Assembly: GCF_047675955.1 (NCBI RefSeq)
Contig: NC_132919.1
Span: 69,234,816-69,298,815 of the forward strand
Source of the DNA: Chlorocebus sabaeus
Lineage: Eukaryota > Chordata > Mammalia > Primates > Cercopithecidae
Reading direction: 5' to 3'
DNA length: 64,000 nucleotides
The translations under genes and the position numbers were made by a program. Positions 13,601 to 25,600 of this stretch are shown here, in pieces (position 1 is the stretch's first letter; every line of letters begins with the position of its first letter). A model generated the notes under the pieces. The model worked only from the letters and a program-made list of their open reading frames with translations, searched no databases and was not told the DNA's origin.

Positions 13601-16600
13601 CCAGGTTACCGTTAAAAAATTTGAGGTTAGTATATAGGAAGGAAGTCCTCTTACTGGATCAATGCCAAAAGGGTATGGTCCACCGAACACTCCAGGGAGG
13701 GCTGGGTTTAGCTGTAGAACAGGGTTCCCCCGAAGCGTCTCTTCACTACCATGACAGGGAAAAAGTCACATTTATTTTTGAACAAGAGAGGGAAACAACA
13801 AGGGTCCAGAAACTGACCCCAAAATAAATTGCTATAGCTATCTTGTCTTTTCAATAAAACGGGAGGGGAAAAAATAAAGAGGAGAGACTAGCAGCTGAGA
13901 TTGAAGGATCCAAAATGAAAAAAAGAAAAATTAAACACACAAACACACAATCAAGTAGGGAACTAGGGAATCTGCTTTTAGTTTCCAAAAAAAATCATTT
14001 CTAGTCTTAGTTCCTGCATACTTGCTGAACAAATCACAAAGCACCTCACAGTGTGGAGCATGAATGAGGAGACACTGTCACTACTTCCTAAAGAAGTGTC
14101 AGTTTACCACTTGTCTTAAAAATCAGGGCTGAACATGAAATGAATAAGCTTTGAATTTTAGCTTGTTCTGCAACTTACGTCCAATTATAAGTAAACATCG
14201 GCCGTACACTCCAGGATGACCCAAAGATATTAAGAGACTTGGAAAAGCAATCATTGTAGATGAGGCCAGTGTACATGGAGAACACACCCATCAATAAAAT
14301 AATGTATCGACCACTGAACACAGTGCTAAACATCTGGGAACCAGAAGAAAGAAGTAATGAGAATGTACTCACTGCAGCTCACATTGTGACAATGTTATTC
14401 AGAATACCTGCCCCTTTCTCTGGTGCTACTTTACCCCATCCTGATTCAGAGAGCTTGAAGTAAAAACCAAAATACAATGCTAATGAGACAGTTACTTTCA
14501 TAGGATGTGGCCTCTATTTTTTTATTAGGTTGGTACAAAAGTTATTGCGGTTTTGGCCATTTCTTTTGGCGGCCAAAACCGCAATAACTTTTGCACCAAC
14601 CTAAATAATTTTTATTTTTTAGAGATAGGGTCTCACTATGTTGCCTAGGCTGGTCTTGAATTCCTAGGCTCAAGTGATTCTCCTGCCTCAGCCTCCAAGT
14701 AGCTGGGACTACAGGCACACACTATCACTTCCAGCTAGCACATGTCCTCTTTGGTGTGAAAATGAACATAACTTCTCTACTTCCTTTTGATAAATTCATG
14801 GATAAAAGACTTCCACATCATGACTTTCATAATGAATGCTTGGGAAATTATAAAATTTCAGTTCAATCAGATGTAACATAAACAATACCTCATTCTCATT
14901 CTTCTGGGAAAGGATCCGGCTCTCCCTCAGTACCATCCACACAGCAAAAAGGGTCATTAAAATGCCATGACCAAAGTCTCCAAACATCACAGCAAATAGA
15001 AAAGGGAACGTGATAATAGTATATGGAGCTATAAAGAAACCAAAAAAAGAAAAATACAAAGTACATTAAACCATAGCAATTCCACAAATACCACATTCTT
15101 TTCCAACTCTGACCTCAAGTGATCCACCTGCCTCAGCCTCCCCAAGTGCTGGGATTACAGGTGTAAGCCACCATGCTCAGCCTTCCACACTCTTAAGATC
15201 AATATAAGGTGACTTATTCCCCAGCTGCCAGACAGATAGGACTCTCAGAGAAAATCTTTCATGGCAGAATCAACACACCTTCACAAAGTAGCTAATAAAA
15301 TTTGAGCTACTGATAACTTTTTCTAAAGAGAGATGGGGTCTTGCTCTGCCACCCGGGCTGGAATGCAGCGGTGCCATCACAGCTCACTGCAGCCTGCAAC
15401 CCCTGGACTCAAGTTATCCTCCCACCTCAGCCGCCCAAACAGTTGGAACTACAAGTATATGCCACCATGCCCAGTCAATTTTTTTTTTTAATTACTGATA
15501 GAGGATTTTTTTTTTAGATGGAATCTCACTATTTTGCCCAAGCTAGTCCTGAACTCCTGGCCTTGAGCGATCCTTCCACCTCAGCCTCCTGAGTATCCGA
15601 GATTACAGGCATGAGGCACTGTGCCTGGCAGCTCTGATAATATTTTAAACAAAGAAGGACAGAGGAAATGAAGGTGTAACCCTGACAACATTGGTTTGTT
15701 CTTTGATTCTCTTGTAACTCGTGGGACCCCGCTCCCAGGGCAGGCCAGCTGTCTTCTCTTTGTGCAGCAATTATGTCCCAGCGGTATAAAGCTACATATC
15801 AGATAATGTACAGACGGAGAAAGTCCAGAGCAAAGCAGTTCTTGCATATGGCTCCAACTGAAAATGAATCCGCACACTCTTGATTTAACTCTCCAAATAT
15901 AGGAGAACTCTCCAAATATAGGAGAAATCTGTGTTGTGTCTAAAATGGCCAATACTTGCTACATTTTTTCTGTCTAACCTTGGAACAAGGAAGCCAAAAA
16001 AAAAAAAGCCATTTAAAAATATCAGACATCTTAGGAGAAACATTTTGCTTAAAGCAGTTAAAGCAGTTCCTGCAAATGATTTGCTAGAGAAGTCCAGGTG
16101 TTTTAGGGCTGTGAGGGCACATGAAATAATCCAGTCTCATGAACTTTTCTTTTTTTGGAGACAGAGTCTCACTGTCACTCAGGCTGGAGTGCAGTGGCAC
16201 AATTTTGGCTCACTATAACTTCTGCCTCCTGGGTTCAAGCAATTCTACTGTCTCAGTCTCCTGAGTAGCTGAGATTACAGGCACGCACCACCAGGCCGGG
16301 CTAAATTTTCAGTATTTTTAGTAGAGATAGGGTGTCACCTGTTGGCCAGGCTGGTCTCAAACTCCTGACCTCAAGTGATCCTCCCACCTTGTCCTCCCAA
16401 AGTGCTGGGATTACAGGCATGAACCACCACATCCAGTCAATGAACTCTTTTTTTTTAATTTTTCTGAGACGGAGTTTCACTCTTGTTGCCCAGGCTGGAG
16501 TGCAATAACGCAATATTGGTTCACAGCAACCTCCACCTCCCAGGTTCAAGTGATTCTCCTGCCTCAGCCTCCCGAGTAGCTGAGATTACAGGCATGAGCC

Positions 16601-19600
16601 ACCATGCCTGGCTGATTTTGTATTTTTAGTAGAGACGGGGTTTCTCCATGTTGGTCAGGCTGGTCTTGAACTCCCGACTTCAGGTGATTCACCCGCCTCA
16701 GCCTCCCAAAGTGCTGGGATTACAGGTGTGAGCCACCACACCCAGCCTAGCCCATGAACTCTTAAAGGAACGCTACCTGACAGTAAACCTGCTCCTTACA
16801 TCAAATGGGCACTTTTTTTTTTTTTTTTTTGAGACAGTCTTGCTCTGTCACCCAAGCTGGAGTGCAGCAGCATGATGTCGGTTCACTGCAACCTCTGCCT
16901 CCTGGGTTCAAGTGATTCTCATGCCTCAGTCTCCCAAGTTGCTGGGACTACAGGTGTGCGCCACCACGTCCAGCTAATTTTGTATTTTTAGCAGAGGCGG
17001 GGTTTCACCATGTTGGCCAGGCTGGTCTCAAACTCCTGACCTCATGTGATCCACATGCCTCAGCCTCCCAAAGTGCTGGAATTACAGGTGTGAGCCACCA
17101 TGCCCTGCCAGAATGAGCACCTCTGCAAAGGAAGTACACAAGAGCTGAGGTGTCAACATGTTTATTTATTTTTTAATAGAGATGGGGTCTCATTATATTG
17201 CCCAGGCTGATGTTGAAATCCTGGGCTCAAGCAATTCTCCTATCTCGGCCTCTAAAAGTGCTAGGATTGGCTGGGTGCGGTGGCTCATGCCTGTAATCCC
17301 AGCACTTTGGGAGGCCAAGGTGGGCAGATAACAAGGTCAGGAGATCGAGACCATCCTAGCTAACATGGTGAAACCCCGTCTCTACTAAAAATACAAAAAA
17401 ATGGCTAGGCGCAGTGGCTCACGCCTATAATCCCAGCACTTTGGAAGGCAGAGGCAGGCGGATCACCTGAGGTCAGGAGTTCGAGATAAGCCTGGGCAAC
17501 ATGGTAGAATTCCATCTCAACAAAAATACAAAATTAGCTGGGAGTGGCGGCACATGCCTGTAATCCCAGCTACTCGGGAGGCTAAGGGAGGAGAACTGCT
17601 TGCACCTGGGAGGCAGAGGCTGCGGTGAGCTGAGATTGTGCCATTGCACTCCAGCCTGGGCAACAAGAGTAAATCTCCATCTCACCAAAAAAAAAAAAAA
17701 AAAAATTAGCCGGGCATGGTGGCAGGTGCCTGTAGTCCCAGCAACTCAGGAGGCTGGGGCAGGAGAATGGTGAGAACCTGGGAGGTGAAGCTTGCAGTGA
17801 GCCAAGATTGTGCCACTGCACTCCAGCCTGGGCGACAGAGCGAGACTCTGTCTCAAAAACAATAAAAAATAAAACAAAAATTTAAAAAGAAGTGCTAGGA
17901 TTAACATCTTTAATTTTAATTCAGTTGTTCAACAGCATTTAAAGTGAGGGGTTAGAAGAAACAACTAACAAAAAGGCCAGGCATAGTGGGTCACACCTGT
18001 AATCCCAGCACTTTGGGAGGCTGAAGTAGGAGGCATGCTTGAGCCCAGGAGTCCAAGACTAGCTTGGGCAACATAACAAAACCCCATCTCTAAAATAATT
18101 AAAAATTATCAGCCTGGGCAACATAGCGAAACCCATCTCTAAAAAAATTTTAAAAATTAGCCAGGCATGGTGACATATGCCTGTAGTCTCAGCTACTCCA
18201 GAGGTTCAGGTGCAAGAATCACTTGAGCCCAAGGGGTTGAGGCTGCTGTGAGCCGTGACTGCACCACTGCACCACAGCCTGGGCAACAGAATGAGACCCA
18301 GTCTCAAAAAAACAATCATAAAATAAAAAATTAGCCACGTGTGGTGGTATGTGCCTGTGGTCCTACCTATGCAGGAGGCTGAGTTGGCAGGATCTCTTGA
18401 GGCCAGGAGTTTGAGGCTGCAGTGAACTACAATCACGCTGCTGCACTCCAGCCTGGGTGACAGAGGGAGACCCTGTCTCAAAACAAACCAAACAAACAAA
18501 CAAAAACTCCAGAGTAAAAAGATAACAAGCTTTCTTTTACCTGGATTTATCTCTCGGTAAGTTCCAATTCCATAAGCGTCTACTATGTTCTGAAAGCCAT
18601 AGGTAAACTTGTTGGTTTTGTTATAGGTTGGGGGAGTCTGGTTTGTCTGCATCCTGTTCAAAATGGAAGGTACAGTGGAACCACTGTGTTCCTGAAAAAC
18701 ATGAGCACATTTATCAAAATTAGGTTATCCTCCTAATTGTGGTGGTGGTGGTTACACAGGTGTGTATTTCTCAAAACTCATCAAATGGTACACATAAAAT
18801 ATATGTATTTTCTTTTATGTAAATTATATCACAATAAAACTAATGAAAAAATAAAAATAAAACTAGATTATCTTTCCCAGCCTTTGGGAAAACTGGGACA
18901 AGGTATAACATTTATAATGGAAGATTTCTATTAGATCCTGTGAAATACATCCTCAATGTGAAAAAACTTTAAAATATGTCACCAAAGAAAACGTAGAACT
19001 GCCTCCATATCTGCCTTTTTATGAAAGTTGTTCTCCCCCTTTCATGGAGAAAGCAAAGTATGTTCTCTGGCTCTCCTTCTTCACTACATTCTCTTAACTT
19101 CCTGATCCCTTGCAGTCTGGCTCAGCATGCTTATGCAAAGTGACTGGCTACTGACCAAAGAGCTTCTCTCCCCAATGCACGCCCCTGACATTGGAGATCT
19201 TTGGTGAAAATCTTTCTTCCTTAGGAGTTCTCCTCCTGCTCGCTAACCATTCCTTTTCTCTTTTTGCTGGTTGTTTCTGCTCTGCCTACCTGATAGCATT
19301 GCAGGCCCCTAACCTTTTTTTCTCTCTATGACTTCCCTCTTGGAGGTCTCATTCCCTTCCATTCTCATGACTCCCATCTTCTTTAGCTTTGTCCCCTTGT
19401 CTGCTTGACATTTCCACAAGGACCTCAATGTGACTGGAACTGAACTTACCATCTCTCCCCAATCAATAAGCTTCTCTTGCTGAACATTTATTTCCATCAT
19501 TGGAACCCTAATTCTCCTGGTCACTCAGCTTTGATGCCTCAAAAAGATGTTTAAATCTTTCTCCTTGTATTTCTCCTGCACCTTGCTAGGAACCAGGTAT

Positions 19601-22600
19601 CCCTGATGATTTTTCCTGCAGAACATCTCACAATTCGTCATTTTTTTTTTCCCCATTGTCAAGTCCTACCTGGGGATTCTTACCATTTACTACACTATGT
19701 CTACAATAACCTCCTAACTGAACCCGTACCTACAGAATCTCTTCACCCTTCAATCCAACCTAGATACTATCAGCAGATTACTCTTTTAAAACTGCTTTGA
19801 GCCAGAAGCAGTGGCTCACACCTGTAATCCCTGTACTTTGGGAGGCTGAGGCGGGTGGATCACCTGAGGTCAGGAGTTGGAACCAGCCTGGCCAACATGA
19901 TGAAACCCCGTCTCAACTAAAAATACAAAAAGTTAGTTCGGTGTGGTGGCGCACGCCTGTAATCCCAGTTACTCAGGAGGCTGAGGCAGGAGAATCACTT
20001 GAACCAGGGAGGTGGAGGTTGCAGTGAGCTGAGATCCGGCCATTGCACTCCAGCCTGGGCAATGAGAGCAAAACTCCTTCTCCAAAAAAAAAAAACTGAT
20101 CCACCAGGCATGGTGACTCACTTTTTTTTTTGAAACAGAATCTCACTCTGTTGTGCAGGCTGGAGTGCAGTGGCGTGCTCTCAGCTCACTGCAACCTTTG
20201 CCTCCTGGGTTCAAGTGGTTCTCCTGCCTCAGCCTCCTGAGTAGCTGGGATCACAGGCGCCCACCACTATACCCGGCTAACTTTTTTGTATTTTTAGTAG
20301 AGACGGGGTTTCGCCATGTTGGCCGGGCTAGTCTCAAACTCCTGACCTCAAGTGATGCACCCGCCTCAGCCTCCCAAAGTGCTGGGATAACAGCCGTGAG
20401 TTACCACACCTGGCCCCAACACTTTGGAAGGCCAAGGAAGGCAGATCACTCGAGCCCAGGAATTTGAGATCAGCCTGGGCAACATGGTAAAATCCTGTCT
20501 CTACAAAAAGTACAAAAAATTAGGCAGGTATGATGGTGAGCGCCTACAGTCCTAGCTACTGGGAGTCTGAAGTGGGAGGGTTGCTTAAGCCTGGGAGTCA
20601 GAAGCTGCAGTGAGCTGAGATGGCACCACTATACTCCAGCCTGGGTAACAAAGCCAGACCCTGTCTTAAAAACAAAATAAAAATTTTTAAAAACCACCCA
20701 AACTGCTTTGATCATGTTCCTTCACCTCTAAAGAACTTCTAATGTCTCTCAACTCCCTCTGGAATAAAATTTAAATCTTCTTTTTCTTTTTTTTTTTTTT
20801 TTTTTTTTTTGAGACGGAGTCTTGCACTGTTGCCCAGGCTGGAGTGCAGTGGCCAGATCTCGGCTCACTGCAAGCTCCGCCTCCCGGGTTCACGCCATTC
20901 TCCTGCCTCAGCCTCCCGCGTAGCTGGGACTACAGGCACCCGCCACCTCGCCCGGCTAGTTTTTTGTAATATTTAGTAGAGACGGGGTTTCACCGTGTTA
21001 GCCAGGATGGTCTCGATCTCCTGACCTCGTGATCCACCCGTCTCCGCCTCCCAAAGTGCTGGGATTACAGGCTTGAGCCACCGCGCCCGGCCCTTTTTTT
21101 TTTTTTTTTTTTTTGAGACGGAGTCTTGCTCTGTCGCCCAGGCTGGAGTGCAGTGGCCGGATCTCAGCTCACTGCAAGCTCCGCCTCCTGGATTCAGGCC
21201 ATTCTCCTGCCTCAGCCTCCTGAGTAGCTGGGACTACAGGCACCCGCCACCACGCCCAGCTAGTTTTTTTTGTATTTTTTAGTAGAGATGTGGTTTCACC
21301 GTGTTAGCCAGGATGGTCTCGATCTCCTGACCTCGTGATCCGCCTGTCTCGGCCTCCCAAAGTGCTGGGATTACAGGCTTGAGCCACCGCGCCCGGCCTA
21401 AAATTTAAATCTTCTAAGCTATTATTTAAGAACCTTTCACAATTAGGTTCCAAACTACCTGATGCAGACTTCTCCTCTTCAGCTAACCCACTGTAAATCC
21501 TGTTTGTGCCCAAATATACATGGTCTAACTATACTTCCTGTCTTTGTCTTCTTCTCTTCATTCAGCAGTCTTACCAACATCTTACTATTCTTCAAAGACC
21601 TGATCAATTGCCACCTTCTTATAGCTTTTTCCAACTCTATAGTCGGAACTCTCCTAATAAACTGTAAGATACTTGAGGGCATGTTTTGTACATCTCTGTG
21701 CTCCTCCAAGCACTTAGAGCAGTTCTGTGGATACAGTAGTTGTTCTAATTAACTACTAAACAGAAGCAGTCATATACAGAGAGGGCATCAGGAGACTGAT
21801 GCCTTGGCCATGAGCAACCCTGAAGAATCATGGGCATTATGACCAAATTATTTCAGCTCTCTGAACTGCAGTCTCCACATATGCAAAATAAAGATATGCT
21901 ATGCTATGCTATGCTATGCTATATATATGATATGCTAGGCTATGTATGAAATGTGCTGTCAAGTTAAAAGACAAATATATTAAAGAACTCCGGGCCAGGC
22001 GTGGTGGCTCAAGCCTGTAATCCCAGCACTTTGAGAGGCCGAGACGGGTGGATCACGAGGTCAGGAGATCGAGACCATCCTGGCTAACATGGTGAAACCC
22101 CGTCTCTACTAAAAAATACAAAAAACTAGCCGGGCGAGGTGGCGGGCGCCTGTAGTCCCAGCTACTCAGGAGGCTGAGGCAGGAGAATGGCGTAAACCTG
22201 GGAGGCGGAGCTTGCAGTGAGCTGAGATCCGGCCACTGCACTCCAGCCCGGGCAACAGAGAGAGACTCCGTCTCAAAAAAAAAAAAAAAAAAAAAAACTC
22301 CGAAGGTGAAATGTCATAAAAATGACATTAATGCTACTACTATTTATTTTATCTTTTGAGACAAAATCTCACTCTGTTGCCCAGGATGGAGTGCAGTGGC
22401 GCCATGTCGGCTCACCGCAAGCTCTGCCTCCCAGATTCACTCCATTCTCTTGCCTCAGCCTCCCAAGTAGCTGGAACTACAGGCACCCACCACCACGCCT
22501 AGCTAATTTTTTGTATTTTTAGTAGAGACGGGGTTTCACCGTGTTAGCCAGGATGGTCTTGATCTCTTGACCTCGTGATCTGCCCGCCTCGGCCTCCCAA

Positions 22601-25600
22601 AGTGCTGGGATTACAGGCATGAGCCACTGTGCCCGGCCAAAAATGACATTAATGTTACTATTGATGGGAACCTCTCTTCCTGGCCACGAGCTGTGTTGCT
22701 AGCTTTGGGGACTCACCGTGCCCCTTCTGAGTGCAAACTGGATGGAGTCAAGGTCGGTGACAGGGCACCAGACCTCTGCAATCAAGCATTTCTGAGTCAC
22801 ATCTATGTTGCACAGGTTCAGGGTGTGGTAGATGGCCTTCATCTTCCGCACTTTGATGAACCAGACACGGATGTTCTTAGCAGCCGCCTGCAGAACCCTC
22901 TGGCGGTGATCCTCCGTTTGATTTAGAACCTTTGGGGAGAAAAGGAACAAGCGAGGGATCCTTTTAACACCAGATTTAGATCTCAGGATATGAATGGCAA
23001 AGAGGCACAGCTTTCTGAAAAGAATTGCCAGGGAATTGTCTTTGTCTTCCTCTGGCTAGAATAGTTTCTTTTTTCCCAGTTACAAGAAATTAGAGTTCTA
23101 GTTACTAACATTCACTTTTATTTAGCTTCAACCTGAAAAGAAAACTGAGAAAATTGTTTTTTAGCTTTTCTATATATGTTCAATCCTACCACCAGTCCAA
23201 GGCATAACAAATGTAGGTCACTACATTTAACTTGGCTCATTAAAGAGCAACAACTTTCTATGTGGGGACTGTAACTCAGACTTGAAGAAGTAGGCATCAC
23301 AAGCCCAGGAGCTGATAAATGAACAAATCCACACAGAATCCCCTGCACATGGGTCAGCAACAGGAGAGGGTGGAAAGAGGCGGTGCTGAATACCACCACC
23401 TGCCTACGCTGGAAACATGGGCCAGGAGACGCCGTGGGATCAGGAGCACCTGTGATCTTTACAGGGGGCTTGGACTGCCACAGACCACTGCCATCATGAG
23501 GGCAGCTAAGGTGTTACCTTTATGTCAGGCTTCTCAGAGGAAAAAATGGTTCAGTGTTGATCCTTTCGAAACCAGTACAGATTTCCCTCAGAGGAATCAC
23601 AGTGCCAAGACTAGGGTGGGAGGAAGGTACAGGAACATTTTACATTCCATTGGCTTAATACCAAATATTTAAGTTTTTTTTTTTTTTTTGAGACGGAGTC
23701 TCGCTCTGTGGCCCAGGTTGGAATGCAGTGGCGTGGTCTTGGCTCACTGCAACCTCCGCCTCCCGGGTTCAAGTGATTCTCTTGCCTCAGCCTCGCAAGT
23801 AGCTGGGATTACAGGCACGCACCACCACGCATGGCTAATTTTTGTATTTTTAGTAGAGACGGGGTTTCACCATGTTGGTCAGGCTGGTCTCGAACTCCTG
23901 ACATCATGATTCACTTGCCTCGGCCTCCCAAAGTGTTGGGATTACAGGTGTGAGCCAACATGTCCAGCTCATATTTCAGTTTTTAATAGCAGAAATGTAG
24001 CTAAGCCTGCTGCTTCCAATTGGAAGAAATTAGGCAAGCAACCCAAAGCACAAGTCTCCACCATAGATAATTCTTCAAGTGAGTTCAGAACAAAGCAGTA
24101 ATTACTCCCTGAAAAACTGTCTTGGGCAGAGGAAGGTGACCTCCATAAAGAGGTTTGTTTTGTTTTGTTTTTAAAAGCAAAGCCATGGCATGCTAGGGAA
24201 ATACATCACTTGAAGATAGCTACTTTCTTTCCTTCTGGTTGTGGACTATTTCACAATTACTATCACTCACTCCTGTAATCCCAGCATTTTGGGAGGCCAA
24301 GGCAGGAGGACTGCTTGAGGTCAGGAGTTCCAGACCAGTTTGGGCAACATAGTGAGAACCTATCTCCACAAAAACATACCACAAAATAATTAGCTGGGCA
24401 TAACAGCAAGCACCTGTAGTCCTAGCTACTTGGGAGGCTGAGACAGATTGCTTGAGCCTAGTCGGTCAAGGCTGCAGTGAGCCAAGACTGTGCCACTGCA
24501 TTCCAGCCTGGGTGATACAGTGAGATCTGTCTTTAAAACAAAACAGAACAAACAAACAAAGAAACCTTTTTCTAGAAGGATGCTAAAGAAACTAGCAAAC
24601 AATGTTCTATTTGCCTTTCTCTTTCCTCATCCCACTCCTTAGTATTCAATCCCTTTTAAACTTCCAGTTCCTACAGCTAGATTTTTTAAAAATCAAATTT
24701 TGGTCAGTTATAATGTCTACCGCACATGCTCTTTACATCTACCCATAGGACTGGAAGGAGATTAAGACAGCCTTAGAACCCGGAATGTACTAATATAGCC
24801 TATCACTCACCAGCAGTTCTAAAACTCTCTCTGGTTAAACAGGTAAGTGTATCTCAAAGGAGCCAGCAACAGTTCAGATTGGTGGGTCATACATGATGGA
24901 AGTCACTGAGAGTTGAAATGGAAGTTACAGGCTGGGCATGGTGGCTCATACCTGTAATCCCAGCACTTTGGGAGGCTGAGGCAGGCAGATCACCTGAGGT
25001 CAGGAGTTCAAGACCAGCCTGGCCAACATGGCAAAACCACATCTCTACTAAAAATATAAAAATTAGCCAGGTGTGGTGGCGGGCGCCTGTAATCCCAGCT
25101 ACTTGGGAGGTTGAGGCAGGAGAATCGCTTGAACCCGGGAGGCAGAGGTTGCAGTGAACCAAGATCGCGTCACCGCACTCTAGCCTGGGAGACAGAGCAA
25201 GACTCTGTCTCCAAAAAAAAAAAAAAAAAAAAAAAGAGAAATGGAACTTACAATGTATCTCTGACAATTCTGCCACTGCCAAAAGGAACTGCCTTTGGGA
25301 TTAAGCATGTTTATTAATATTCTAAGGGGGTAATCATCACTTTCATTCTTTCAAAGGGAACAAAGCCCCACTTACCAGTCTTTCCTTCCATGTACACATA
25401 GTTCACAACTCCTCCCTCAGAGCTCTGTGATAACTGTAGTGTGCATAAACCACACTTACTGCAATTTGGCAGAACTCCAACACAGTCTCTTCTTGGGTAC
25501 AAAAGTCACACCAGGGCTTTTTGGCTAGACTGTGTGGTTAAGATCAAAGGTGACCGCAGGGATGCATGCCGAGCTACTGGGACTGGCTGCCTCAGGAGGG

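Larger units (their letters stand above)
19318..21755 (+). repeat. L2 LINE 3' region, interrupted by Alus
   Basis: 'gacatttccacaaggacctc', 'actgaacttaccatctc', 'aataacctcctaactg', 'tgatcatgttcc' and 'gaacctttcacaattaggttcc' follow the L2 consensus in order, ending with 'aagatacttgagggcatg'. Alus at 19800-20690 and 20783-21399 split it. Confidence 0.75.

Noticed and set aside
23319..23672. 117-codon plus-strand frame in intron 9
   Set aside because: Antisense to the host gene, no recognisable domain, no splice or promoter support; likely chance.
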